DNA from: CAKMZU01 sp965248335
Lineage (GTDB): Bacteria > Pseudomonadota > Gammaproteobacteria > Pseudomonadales > DT-91
Length of the DNA stretch: 64,000 nt
Reading direction: 5' to 3'
Assembly: GCA_965248335.1 (NCBI GenBank)
Contig: CBDFIY010000003.1
Coordinates: 744,001 to 808,000 of the forward strand
How positions within the stretch are numbered: position 1 is the stretch's first letter; each line of letters starts with the position of its first letter. Both the position numbers and the translations under genes were made by a program. Of the stretch, positions 46,546 through 56,296 are shown one piece after another. The notes below the pieces were generated by a model that was not told the DNA's origin, searched no databases, and was given only the letters and a program-made list of their open reading frames with translations.

Positions 46546-48129
46546 ATGTTAGATGCAACTTTAAAACAACAATTAGCTGATTACTTAAACAAACTTGTGA
46601 GTGATATTGACGTTATCGTTTTTGCTGACAATAGCGCACTTGCTGAACAGATGAAGAAACTTGCGCAAAATATCGCGGCACTCTCACCCCGTATCACCGT
46701 GGTTGAGAAAATAGCTAAGCGTGGAAAACCTACCTTGGGTGTGGCTGAACGTGGCGGTGATGCACGTATTCTATTTGCAGGCTTACCGATGGGATATGAG
46801 TTTACATCACTGGTGCTTGCGTTATTACACACAGGTGGTCACCCCGTTAAAGTGACTGACGAACAGCGTGAACAAATTACAGACATTTCTCAGCCATTAC
46901 ATTTCGAAACCTATGTTTCACTGACTTGCCAAAATTGCCCTGATGTTGTTCAGGCACTCAACATGTTGGCGGCTTTAAACCCGAATATTCAGCACACCAT
47001 GATTGATGGTGCGCATTTTCAAGAAGAGGTCGAAGCTCGTCAGATTATGTCTGTACCTTCCATTTTTCTTAATGGGGAATTATTGGGCGCTGGCCGAATG
47101 ACGTTGACGGATATTCTCAATAAACTCGATACAAATAGTGGCGCAAAACAAGCCGATATCATTAATAACAAAGCGCCTTTCGATACCTTGATCATAGGCG
47201 GTGGCCCTGCTGGTGCTGCCGCAGCCATTTATACAGCACGCAAAGGTTTGCGAACAGGCATCATCGCAGACCGTTTTGGTGGGCAAGTACAAGATACACT
47301 GGCTATCGAAAACTTTATCTCAGTAACAGAAACTACAGGGCCAACATTAGCCGCAAGTCTAGAGCAACATGTACTTTCTTATGATGTTGACTTAATGAAT
47401 CAGCAAATAGCGACTGATATTACAGTAAGTGAGCATACAGCAGGCGAAAACATTGAAGTGACACTGAAGAGTGGCGCAAAAGTGACAGCGCGTTCGGTTA
47501 TCGTTTCTACGGGTGCAAAATGGCGAGAAATGAACGTGCCGGGCGAACAAGAATACCGAGGCCGTGGTGTTGCTTATTGCCCACATTGTGATGGCCCTTT
47601 ATTTAAGGGCAAACCCGTTGCTGTGATTGGTGGAGGTAACTCTGGTATTGAGGCAGCCATTGATCTTGCTGCTATTACAACACATGTCACTGTGCTCGAA
47701 TTTGCCGATACATTAAGGGCTGATGACGTGTTATTGAAAAAAGCAGCATCGCTGCCTAATATCACCATTATCAAAGAGGCGATGACAACAGAAGTGGTTG
47801 GCGATGGGCAAAAAGTGACAGGGCTTCGTTATCAAGATCGTGCAACAGGGCAGGCACATGAGTTAGCACTTGCCGGTATTTTTGTTCAGATAGGCTTAGC
47901 GCCAAATGCCCGCTGGTTACAAGATAAAGTTGATTTGAATACACGTGGCGAAATCATCGTCAATGCACGGGGTGAAACATCAATGCCAGGTGTTTTTGCA
48001 GCCGGTGATGTGACTGATTCGGCGTACAAACAAATCATTATTTCTATGGGGCATGGTGCAACAGCAGCGCTATCATCGTTTGATTACTTGATACGGCAAG
48101 TACCCGAGGCACATGAAGAAGCGGCATAG
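46546..48129 (+). CDS. ahpF: Alkyl hydroperoxide reductase, flavoprotein subunit
   Basis: A 527-residue FAD/NAD(P)H disulfide reductase that recharges AhpC. The N-terminal domain is a double thioredoxin fold with the CQNC dithiol near residues 128-131. The FAD motif IIGGGPAGAAAAIYTARKGL starts at about residue 211, and the thioredoxin reductase-like CPHC redox pair is near residues 345-348. AGDVTDSAYKQIIISMGHG closes the flavin site. All catalytic elements are intact. Confidence 0.97.
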   Translation: MLDATLKQQLADYLNKLVSDIDVIVFADNSALAEQMKKLAQNIAALSPRITVVEKIAKRGKPTLGVAERGGDARILFAGLPMGYEFTSLVLALLHTGGHPVKVTDEQREQITDISQPLHFETYVSLTCQNCPDVVQALNMLAALNPNIQHTMIDGAHFQEEVEARQIMSVPSIFLNGELLGAGRMTLTDILNKLDTNSGAKQADIINNKAPFDTLIIGGGPAGAAAAIYTARKGLRTGIIADRFGGQVQDTLAIENFISVTETTGPTLAASLEQHVLSYDVDLMNQQIATDITVSEHTAGENIEVTLKSGAKVTARSVIVSTGAKWREMNVPGEQEYRGRGVAYCPHCDGPLFKGKPVAVIGGGNSGIEAAIDLAAITTHVTVLEFADTLRADDVLLKKAASLPNITIIKEAMTTEVVGDGQKVTGLRYQDRATGQAHELALAGIFVQIGLAPNARWLQDKVDLNTRGEIIVNARGETSMPGVFAAGDVTDSAYKQIIISMGHGATAALSSFDYLIRQVPEAHEEAA

Positions 48130-48290
48130 CTTCTTCGTGGTTAAACCGGCGCGATTTTTTGATATTTATGAAGGGGCTTGCTTACATGGGTATCAAAATA
48201 TTGATTATGCTCAATGATGAAAAACCAAGCGTGCCATAGGATGGTAAATGCGATTAAATGCGTAGTGCATAAGAGATTGAGTGAGGTGTT

Positions 48291-49205
48291 ATGGTAAAGC
48301 TTAAAGACCTGCAATATTTGGTTGCTGTTGATCAATATAAACATTTTGGTCAGGCAGCTGAATTTTGCCATGTGAGTCAACCCACGTTGAGTGGGCAGAT
48401 CATCAAACTTGAAGAACAGTTAGGCCTTAAACTCATCGAGCGGCATAAAAAGCGTATCCTGCTGACGCCAGCTGGGGAGCAGCTCATTGAGCAAGCTTAT
48501 CGTGTGCTCGAAGCAGTCGAGGTATTTGATATGCAAGCCAAGGCATTGCTTGATCCTTTATCGGGCAGCCTCCATGTAGGGTTAATACCAACGCTTGCAC
48601 CTTATTTGCTGCCTCATATCATGATCCCACTCAATGATGCTTTGCCCAATATTGATTTTTACTTACACGAAGACAAGACAAATAACCTGTTATCCAGTTT
48701 GAATGCAGGTACTTTGGATGCCTTGATACTGCCACTTATCCCCGGCATGGAAAGTTTTGATTGCTATGACTTATTTGATGAGCCGCTTTGTTTGGCCGTT
48801 TCTGATCAACACGATCTTTCAGCTAAAGAACAGGTTACTTTAGATGACCTTAATGAAGAAAGCGTTTTGACGCTGGAGGATGGGCATTGCTTAAGGGAGC
48901 AATCAATGGGGTATTGTTTTTCCGCTGGTGCTAAAGAAGATCAAAAATATAGAGCGGCCAGTTTAGAGACTTTGCGTTATATGGTGGCAGCCAACTTAGG
49001 TGTCACATTGCTTCCAGAGTTGGCTACATACCACCGAGAAAGCGACATTAATATTCGTTATTTACCGTTCTCTGACCTTAAGCCTTCAAGGAATATTGTG
49101 CTCCTAATTAGGCCTCAATATTCAAGGATGTCGCCTATAAGGAGTATAGTTAGTACGATTAGAGAAGTTGTTCGAGGATTACATATAATGAAAAAAATTG
49201 AATAG
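48291..49205 (+). CDS. oxyR: Hydrogen peroxide-sensing LysR-type regulator
   Basis: A 304-residue LysR-type activator. The winged helix-turn-helix is at the N-terminus (FGQAAEFCHVSQPTLSGQI). The redox-sensing cysteines are Cys200 and Cys209 in GHCLREQ and YCFSAGA, the equivalents of Cys199 and Cys208 of E. coli OxyR. The neighbouring ahpC-ahpF operon with an OxyR-type operator is its obvious target. Confidence 0.95.
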   Translation: MVKLKDLQYLVAVDQYKHFGQAAEFCHVSQPTLSGQIIKLEEQLGLKLIERHKKRILLTPAGEQLIEQAYRVLEAVEVFDMQAKALLDPLSGSLHVGLIPTLAPYLLPHIMIPLNDALPNIDFYLHEDKTNNLLSSLNAGTLDALILPLIPGMESFDCYDLFDEPLCLAVSDQHDLSAKEQVTLDDLNEESVLTLEDGHCLREQSMGYCFSAGAKEDQKYRAASLETLRYMVAANLGVTLLPELATYHRESDINIRYLPFSDLKPSRNIVLLIRPQYSRMSPIRSIVSTIREVVRGLHIMKKIE

Positions 49206-49321
49206 ATATTTTATTTTTTGATTAAGAGGATACATGGCAGTTTAACATTGCTTACTCTATGAACTTTTATCCAGCATTGTATTCATAATTCAATTGTTTA
49301 TTGAATAGATAGAGGTTGGAT

Positions 49322-50593
49322 ATGATAAAGTCTCATACAAAATCTAAGATAGATGTATTTAAAGGTCACCCTTTCTATAAAATACATACAAATCGTAAGC
49401 AATTTCTTATTGATGAAACGAAAAGCGAATTACCTTATTTTAGGGAATACTTAATTTCAAAAAATGGTGTAGCGCTTAAAGCTGATGAAAAATTCATCGA
49501 TTTTTCTAGCTACGATTATCTCGGTATGGCACATCACCCGCGAGTGATAGAAGCGGGGCAGCATGCACTAACGCAGTATGGATCGTCAGTCTCATCAAGC
49601 CGTATTATTTCAGGCGAAAGACCTATCCATGGAGCACTTGAAAGAAAATTAGCATCAATTCTTGATGCTGAAGATTGCGTAGTCTTTGTAAGCGGCTTTG
49701 TAACTAATGAAACAACAATAGGCCATATTTATGGTAAGCGTGATGTTATATTCACGGATGAGCTTGCACATGCAAGCGTTATGCAGGGTACGAGGCTTTC
49801 AGGATCTAAGCGAATTAAATTTAAGCATGATGATATTGAGCATTTGATTTATCTGCTTAAGCGTCATAGGCATAAATACCATTACGCATTGATAGCTATT
49901 GAAGGTGTCTATGGTACGGAAGGTGATATCCCCTTTATTCCAGATTACGTCTCGATTAAACAGGAATATGATTGTCATTTAATGGTTGATGAAGCACATT
50001 CACTCGGTGTATTAGGTGATTCTGGCTATGGTGTTAGGGAGTTACACGGTGTTGCTGGTGAAGATGTTGATTTATGGATGGGGACACTGAGTAAATCGTT
50101 AGCAAGCTGTGGTGGCTATATCGCCGGCAGCAAATCATTGATTGAGATGATTAAATATACTGTGCCCGGTTTTGTCTTTAGTGTAGGGATGCCTGCGGTA
50201 AATGCGGCAACAGCATTGGAGTCGCTGAATATCATGGAAGAAAACACAGAAAAAATTTCTCGGCTTAAAAAAAATGCACAAATTTTCTTACAAAAAGCAA
50301 AGGCTGCCGGTTTGAATGTTAAGCCCTTTAGTGGATCGGCAATTGGAATTATCTATATAGGTGATGACCTGAAGTGCATGAGTATTGCTAATAGGTTATT
50401 TAAGAGGGGAGTTAATGTATTTCCCCTTCTACATCCAGCAGTTCCTCATAATCAAGGACGTTTACGCTTTTTTTTCTCATCAGAGCATACAGAGCAACAG
50501 TTGAATTTTACTGTGAACGAGGTAGCCGAAATTGTTCATAGTGAAATGAGGAGTATGCAGCCTGTCATTCAAAAAGATGCAGGATCTTACTAA
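49322..50593 (+). CDS. Alpha-oxoamine synthase family PLP enzyme
   Basis: About 423 residues; the ATG at 49322 has AGAGG six bases upstream and is preferred over a TTG two codons earlier. The family joins an amino acid with an acyl-CoA or acyl-ACP (BioF, Kbl, HemA, serine palmitoyltransferase, CqsA). The PLP lysine is in TLSKSLASCGGY near residue 258, with VDEAHSLGVLG before it and SSSRIISGERPIHGALE near the N-terminus. It is not next to biotin or heme genes, so its product cannot be named; serine palmitoyltransferase-like or secondary-metabolite enzymes fit. Its stop codon is part of the target site of the downstream insertion sequence. Confidence 0.85.
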   Translation: MIKSHTKSKIDVFKGHPFYKIHTNRKQFLIDETKSELPYFREYLISKNGVALKADEKFIDFSSYDYLGMAHHPRVIEAGQHALTQYGSSVSSSRIISGERPIHGALERKLASILDAEDCVVFVSGFVTNETTIGHIYGKRDVIFTDELAHASVMQGTRLSGSKRIKFKHDDIEHLIYLLKRHRHKYHYALIAIEGVYGTEGDIPFIPDYVSIKQEYDCHLMVDEAHSLGVLGDSGYGVRELHGVAGEDVDLWMGTLSKSLASCGGYIAGSKSLIEMIKYTVPGFVFSVGMPAVNAATALESLNIMEENTEKISRLKKNAQIFLQKAKAAGLNVKPFSGSAIGIIYIGDDLKCMSIANRLFKRGVNVFPLLHPAVPHNQGRLRFFFSSEHTEQQLNFTVNEVAEIVHSEMRSMQPVIQKDAGSY

Positions 50594-51901
50594 GGAATAG
50601 TCCTTAAATAACTTCCCGATTTTAGACGACACAAGGGACGGCAACGTAGTTCCATTTTGGCAAGAGTTTATCGAACTTAATGGCCATGTTTTTTTTGAAG
50701 TCAGCAGCATACTTACGCCCAGTTTCAAATACTTTATCGATGATTCTTACGGCAACCTTAAGCCCTTTGGTCGTTTCAGTTTTTTCCATGTAGTGCTTTG
50801 CCATATCAACGGATTCCAGAGGAACGCCTTTGCAGGCTCGGGTCACATGAGGAAATACTCGATGCTCAATAGGGTTGTATTTTGAACAATAGGATGGGTA
50901 ATGAGCAATGCGAATTCTCAAATTTAGCCTGTTCTACAGCGCCTGTAGGTCTTCTTTAAAAAGATAAGACGAGGCACTGTTACTGCCACCGCCATCACAC
51001 AGTATAAGTAGGTCGATTGAACTTTCATAATCCATTCGTCCCTGTTCTAGCCACCATAACTCAAGACTGTCACAAGCAAGCTCACTCGTATCGCAGCTGG
51101 TATTCAGATGTACTGATGCTTCGTTTTTTTGTACATCATAAATACCATGAGGAATGACTTTGCCATCACTGCTACTGGGGAATCGTGATCATTAACGATG
51201 GTTGGATCTACCGCATCAGTTATGCCATCACGATAGAATTTACCCAACAGTTCCTTCTTTTTCGTGTCGATACTTATCACTGGGTATCCAGCATCTAGGT
51301 ATTCTTGCTTCAGTCTGGCAATGTTTTCAAATTGCTCATTACGGTCAGCATGCTGCCCCATTGTTCGCTTTTTTTGTGGCTTTCGTCGTCGATAACCATG
51401 ATCATGAAGCAGTCGCGAGATAATGTTTTTATTAGCTGGAGTACCCAGCTCTGAGAGCTTTCGAGAAATATAACGACGAGACAGATTCGTCCATTTTACA
51501 TCGCTCCGCATAGGGTCTCCAGCAGTATGATTGCAGAGTATGGTGAGAAAATTTACAACTAATTTCGTATTTTTCTCGATCAGCCGTGTGCGTCCACCCC
51601 TTTTTTTCGCTGATGTTCAGTGTTCAAGTTTTCTGACTCCAAATCAACCATACCTCGACGAATAGTTTTCGGATCACAGGCCAGTAACTTCGAAATAAAT
51701 TCAATTCCACCATGCCCAAGCTTTATCGCTTCTATCGCGGCATAGTGACGACGATCCCGCTCGTTGAGTGAGCGATAAAATCGAGCCATTTGAATTTCAA
51801 CTGCTGACGAATAATTGTCCAAGATAATTTCCCGTAATCACTGCGGCTATTATCGATGATTCTTGACCTCATGAATAGGGAAGTTATTTAAGGACTATTC
51901 C
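50594..51901 (-). mobile_element. ISAzo13-related insertion sequence (1,308 bp), decayed
   Basis: The ends are perfect 24-bp inverted repeats (50594-50617 and 51878-51901), starting GGAATAGTCCTTAAATAACT. A three-base direct repeat TAA flanks them (50591-50593 and 51902-51904), which matches the three-base TTA/TAA duplication of the ISAzo13-type copy at 29859. The element sits exactly between two convergent genes. The perfect ends contrast with the broken transposase gene inside. Confidence 0.88.
50622..51822 (-). pseudogene. ISAzo13-type transposase, disrupted
   Basis: Reading the minus strand from 51822, an N-terminal part (NERDRRHYAAIEAIKLGHGG) ends its frame just after the heptamer A_AAA_AAA at 51607-51601. 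Homology continues in the -1 frame with GGRTRLIEKNTKLV and SIDTKKKELLGKFYRDG. A second frame change occurs near 51180 (after NDHDSP), restoring SSSDGKVIPHGIYD. An in-frame TAG then interrupts the chain near 50940 before RIRIAHYPSYCSKYNPIEHR. The first shift may be programmed; the second shift and the stop are real damage, so the element cannot move by itself. Confidence 0.82.
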
Positions 51902-52134
51902 TAAGGAGCTGCGCTTGGCCTCTCGGAAACCGCTTCATACCAACGCAAGAGATGCTTCTGCTCATCGTTCGGCCTGATTTTTACTACTCTTGCGAAGTCA
52001 ATGCCACAGAGCAAGGTGATGTCGGCAATGCTAAATGTTTCTCCCGCAACAAAAGCTGTTGTCGATAAATGTTTATTTAGCGCATCAAGTTGGTCAATGG
52101 CCATTTTTCCTGCACTTTCACCCCATTCAGGAAT

Positions 52135-53744
52135 CTGTCTCTTTATCACATCTCCCTGCTATAGAATTGGTGGCCTACGCGGTACCCTTCGATGACTAGT
52201 TGTAATTTCATACAGCCTTTCCAGATGGCTAACCATCCAGGTCGTCCAGTTCGCTTAGAATCATACCAACCGCCAAGCTTTGCCAGCGTTTGAAAAAACC
52301 AAAGTAAGCTTGGTGGCTTATCAGGCAATGTTTTTTTCTCTTTCAGAAACCAAAGCACTTGCCATTCTTCAGCAGAAACAACTTTATTCGCAGGTGTATT
52401 TTCATTTCCTGCGTTTTCATTTCCCTTCTGCCCGCTCTCTAAATTTGCACTGAAAGGCTTCATTAGTGCTTCGCGTAACTGTATTAGCCTTACTGCTATA
52501 AACATCAAAATAACAGCTATTCGCTCCATATTGCCGGCACTTTGCATACGCTGCTCTTCGACCTTTGCGCCTGATTTCCACGCTTTATGAAATTCTTCTA
52601 TACCCCAGCGAAGTTCATAAAATCTTAATATTTTACGGCAGCATTCAAAGGTCTCTATATTCTCGGAAGTTAAAAGAATCCAGCATAATTTCTCATCCGA
52701 GTCAGCACCCACTTCCTGTGCTATGACAACATTAACACTCAAGGGGGATAACTGACTATCAGGCCTTTGAGGAGGCAGAATTGTCACTCGTTTACTTCTT
52801 ACTTCGAGCTTGGCTTCTCTCGCTTTTCTTCCCCCTCGCTGTGGAATCTTTATCGTATACTCGCCAATTACAGGCGTTTCCAATACCGCATCAAACAAAC
52901 ATTTATCTTCATCAACCAGCCTCCGGTTCTGCGATGCCCTGACAACAAATCGCTCGCCATTATCAATCTTGTATTGGATGTATTCAAAAACATCTGCTTC
53001 ACGATCACATACACTTATCGTTATAGCTATCTGATCACCTAGTCTCTGGCTTATATTCTCTGAGGATTTTTGCCATTTAAAACTTTCTTTCTCCTCATAA
53101 GGCCTTTTTCTAGGGGAAACTTTTTCTGACTCACTTTTGCCGAGTCTTATCCAGCGCTGCTGATCAATCAGACCAACAGTTCTCTCCAAATTAGCATCCA
53201 TAAGCATAACTGAATGAACCCAGAAACCTTTGGCTGTTGAATCTTTAGGGCCACCCAATCCACCTAATTCCGAAACAATTGAATGTTTATAGCTAAGCGT
53301 TGTTGAATCCTCAATAGCCAGCAGTAAATTTGATTCTTGTGATAAAACTGCCGTTGATTGAAATCCGGATTTAGCAATATCATCGGGTTTAACCGCTTTA
53401 TTTTCAATAAAACGATACCCTCCAAGCAGCGCCGCTGAGTCATCTGCACATGAACTAGCCAAAGAGGATCCTGTATTTGCCGATAACTCAGCGGCTACAT
53501 GAATCAGCCTATCTGTTCGTCTTTTATCACCCAAATCTGCACCTCCAAAGGTTACTTCTGCCCATTTTTTTGAATCAAGTATGCTGTTAATGATTTACTG
53601 ACCTTTGTATGTTTGGTCATGTATGACACTTCATATACAGAGAAAGTTTAAATTAAGGGCGAAATTATTGAATTTATTACAGATTAAGAATCAATAAGCT
53701 CCAGATAACTTATGAATTGCTGGATATTTGTGATAAAGAGACAG
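52135..53744 (-). mobile_element. IS4-family, IS50-type insertion sequence (1,610 bp)
   Basis: The ends are perfect 16-bp inverted repeats, CTGTCTCTTTATCACA on the left and its complement on the right. They resemble the outer end of Tn5/IS50. The flanking direct repeat ATTCAGGAAT (52125-52134 and 53745-53754) is a 10-base target duplication. The single transposase gene reads on the minus strand. Confidence 0.92.
52146..53534 (-). CDS. IS50/Tn5-type transposase
   Basis: The chain closely follows the Tn5 transposase over its whole length: LAIEDSTTLSYKH holds the first catalytic Asp, SVCDREADVFEY the second, and YELRWGIEEFHKAWKSGA the Glu. The frame is open 20 codons further upstream to 53594, and this additional part (INSILDSKKWAEVTFGGAD) also aligns with the Tn5 N-terminus. 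No standard start codon exists there: ATC stands where ATG is expected. From the TTG at 53534 the protein has 462 residues but lacks part of the DNA-binding N-terminus, so activity is doubtful. Confidence 0.9.
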   Translation of the reverse strand: MGDKRRTDRLIHVAAELSANTGSSLASSCADDSAALLGGYRFIENKAVKPDDIAKSGFQSTAVLSQESNLLLAIEDSTTLSYKHSIVSELGGLGGPKDSTAKGFWVHSVMLMDANLERTVGLIDQQRWIRLGKSESEKVSPRKRPYEEKESFKWQKSSENISQRLGDQIAITISVCDREADVFEYIQYKIDNGERFVVRASQNRRLVDEDKCLFDAVLETPVIGEYTIKIPQRGGRKAREAKLEVRSKRVTILPPQRPDSQLSPLSVNVVIAQEVGADSDEKLCWILLTSENIETFECCRKILRFYELRWGIEEFHKAWKSGAKVEEQRMQSAGNMERIAVILMFIAVRLIQLREALMKPFSANLESGQKGNENAGNENTPANKVVSAEEWQVLWFLKEKKTLPDKPPSLLWFFQTLAKLGGWYDSKRTGRPGWLAIWKGCMKLQLVIEGYRVGHQFYSREM

Positions 53745-54281
53745 ATTCAGGAATGGGTGTCATGCGATCTTTAAAAAAACCTGTGCGATGCTGGAAACAC
53801 ATCGCAACAGGGAGGAGAAACTCGAATTCAATTCGACGTTGGAACATCTCAATGGTTGCTTTTTCAAGTGCTGTGCTTCCCATTAAGTTCGGGAGCGGGT
53901 GTAGTTCTTCAAAATAACGGCAGATGGCTACGGTCTCGCTGATAACGGTGCCGTCGTCAAGTTCAAGGAAAGGCACTTTGCCTGAAGGGTTTTTTGCAAG
54001 CATCGCTTTCGAGCGGTTTTCTCCAGATTCTATATCCAGTTCGATATAGTTCATGTCGATACCCTTTTCAGCAAGAAAAATTCTTACGCGCCGAGGGTTG
54101 GGTGCCGCTTTGGTTTCGTAGATTTTCATGTTTTTCCTTTATTCATGGAAAGCGTATAGCATACGCCTCCTGCCTATAAAGTCGATTGTCTATTATTCTT
54201 GATACGGCTAATTTTATGGCCGGTTAATCTCACTGCATGCCTGAACACGCATAAAAAGCGATTAGTCATGCACAGGAAGTC

Positions 54282-56196
54282 CACGGCGAATTTTCCCTAG
54301 TTAATTTTCCTTGTAAAAACAAAAACATAACCCTATCAACTGGACAAAAGCAATTTGTTCTGTAAAATGCCATACCTCAAACAGACAAATGAGAAGTGGC
54401 TTGCGGCACTCCCGATTAAAGGTTAGACCCGTAGATGCAGCGGAAGAGCAGCTATTTCAAGACCTCATGCAAGCTCATCACTACCTTGGGGCACTACGGA
54501 AAATTGGTAATACAATCTGGTATTTCGCCATAATTGATGATCAGCCTGTCGCATTGCTCAGTTTTTCTGCAGCTGCACTGAAGTGCGCAGACAGGGATCA
54601 GTGGATTGGCTGGAGCTATAGGCATCAATACGACAGGCTAAATTTAATAGCCAATAATTCACGTTTTCTGATATTGCCTGGCTGCCACGCTAAAAACCGA
54701 GCATCACAAATCCTTTCCTTATGCCGACGAAGAATTCAAAAAGATTGGATTGAACGCTTTTCTTACCCTTTGTTATTACTCGAAACTTTTGTTGATCCAG
54801 AACGCTACCACGGCACGATCTACCGCGCATCAAATTGGGTGCTTGTTGGCAAAACCAAAGGCTATAGCCGGACAAGAAATCATTACAGCAAACAGTCAGA
54901 ATCCCAGAAATTAATTTTTCTTCAACCCTTGCAGAATAATGCAAAAACCATACTTTCCAGCCCCCTTATCGACGAACACTATCAAACAGGAAAAATAAGA
55001 AGAATGAAACTCACTGCAGATCAAATGCTATCTTTGTATGACGCGTTTAAGGGTGTTGATGATAGCCGCAGAGCACAAGGAAAAAAACATAAAATGCCTA
55101 ACATATTATCTTTATCTGTAGCGGCAGTTCTTTGTGGCATGATTGGATATAAAGATATTTCCATCTGGGTTCAGTCACTAGGGCAAAAAGCGCGTAGCCG
55201 CTTTAAATGTAGAAAACGCAATGGCATCTATGAGGTTCCAAGCCGGACGGTTATTCGAAACGCACTAATTAATATTAAACCAGAGCAACTTGATCAGGCT
55301 CTGAATGCGTGGAACGAACAATATGCATCCATCGACGAAAGCCTTGCGATTGATGGGAAAACAATGTGCGGAGCCATTAATGAAAAAGGTTTTCAGACAC
55401 ATATAATGAGCGCTATTGGTCATAAAAGTGGGCGTTGTTACACTCAAAAAAAGTAGGTGTCTTGGCAGTGGATGGTAGCGATGAAGAAAAACAAACAAAT
55501 GAAATAAAAGTAGCTGCACCAATGCTGGACAGCATCAACATTAAAGGGAAAACAATCACTGCAGATGCACTACTTACACAAAGAGAATTTGCTACTTACA
55601 TTGTAGGTAAGCGCGAAGCAAATTATCATTTAACTGTAAAAGGTAATCAAAAAAATCTTCTAGGAGATATTAAATTACATTTCAAAAATATAAAGAAAGA
55701 AGCAGATTATATTAAAACGGGTAAAGGAGAGCATGGCCGGATAGAAACGCGAAAAATATGGACCACAACAGAGCTAAATGACTATCTTGATTTTCCGTAT
55801 GTTCGTCAGGTTTTTATGATTGAGCGTGAAAGTGTTGAGAAGAAAACGGGCAAGAAAAGCCATGAGATTGTTTATGGTGTTACTAGCATACCAAAGGAAG
55901 ATGCTAATGCGGAGCGAGTGCTTGAAGATAATAGAGGGCATTGGTCTATAGAAAGCTGTCATTATATGATCGACTGGAATTACGATGAGGATCGTAGTCA
56001 GATTCGTACCCTGTTTGGCCCTGAAAATATAACCCGTCTACGACGCTTTGCTATTGGTCTACTTAAAAGCCGAAAAAGTACAGAAACCATACCCGAAATG
56101 ATGAAAAAATTAATGTTAAATGTAAGAAGCGTGTTTGATTATTTGAAAATGACTAAGAATTCAATGGCGACCATGAGTTAGCGTAGATTCGCCGTG
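54282..56196 (+). mobile_element. ISAs1-type insertion sequence with DruA-like domain (1,915 bp)
   Basis: The ends are imperfect inverted repeats with an identical tip CACGGCGAAT (about 15 of 19 bases match). A perfect 10-base direct repeat ACAGGAAGTC flanks them (54272-54281 and 56197-56206), in the range known for ISAs1 relatives. The element lies between the GST gene and the phosphatase/kinase gene and breaks no recognisable frame. Confidence 0.88.
54389..56181 (+). CDS. DUF4338 (DruA-type) domain fused to ISAs1-type transposase, -1 frameshift
   Basis: The first frame (54389-55456) has DUF4338 in about residues 10-185: HHYLGALRKIGN, RDQWIGWSYR, LNLIANNSRFLILPG, LLLETFVDPERYHGTIYRAS and NWVLVGKTKGYSR. 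From about residue 208 it continues as an ISAs1/H-repeat transposase (LTADQMLSLYDAFKGVDDSR, SLAIDGKTMCGA). It ends at TAG directly after A_AAA_AAG (55447-55453). The -1 frame continues the transposase (NEIKVAAPMLD, ITADALLTQREFA, NRGHWSIESCHYMIDWNYDED) to 56181. A shift at the heptamer gives about 597 residues. An indel is the alternative explanation. Confidence 0.85.
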
Positions 56197-56296
56197 ACAG
56201 GAAGTCTGCCATGCATTGACTGAGGTTTAATATTGGTTATATTGAAGGCTTCCTTTTAGGGTAATAAACTACCTCCTGAGAAAACTCATAGCATTC

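Larger units (their letters stand above)
51901..54129 (-). pseudogene. Glutathione S-transferase gene split by an IS50-type element
   Basis: The N-terminal part (54129 to 53745) encodes a thioredoxin-fold domain with TKAAPNPRRVRIFLAEKGI and SGKVPFLELDDGTVISET. The C-terminal part (52124 to 51901) encodes the helical domain with FVAGETFSIADITLLCGIDF. Removing 52135-53744 and one copy of the 10-base duplication joins them in frame through RMTPIPEWGESAGKM, giving 203 codons with stop. The reconstructed 202-residue protein is a normal GST. The gene is otherwise undamaged, so the insertion looks recent. Confidence 0.9.

Noticed and set aside
54389..55456. A Druantia defence system because of the DruA-type domain
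   Set aside because: No other Druantia genes are nearby and the domain belongs to a transposase inside a complete insertion sequence.
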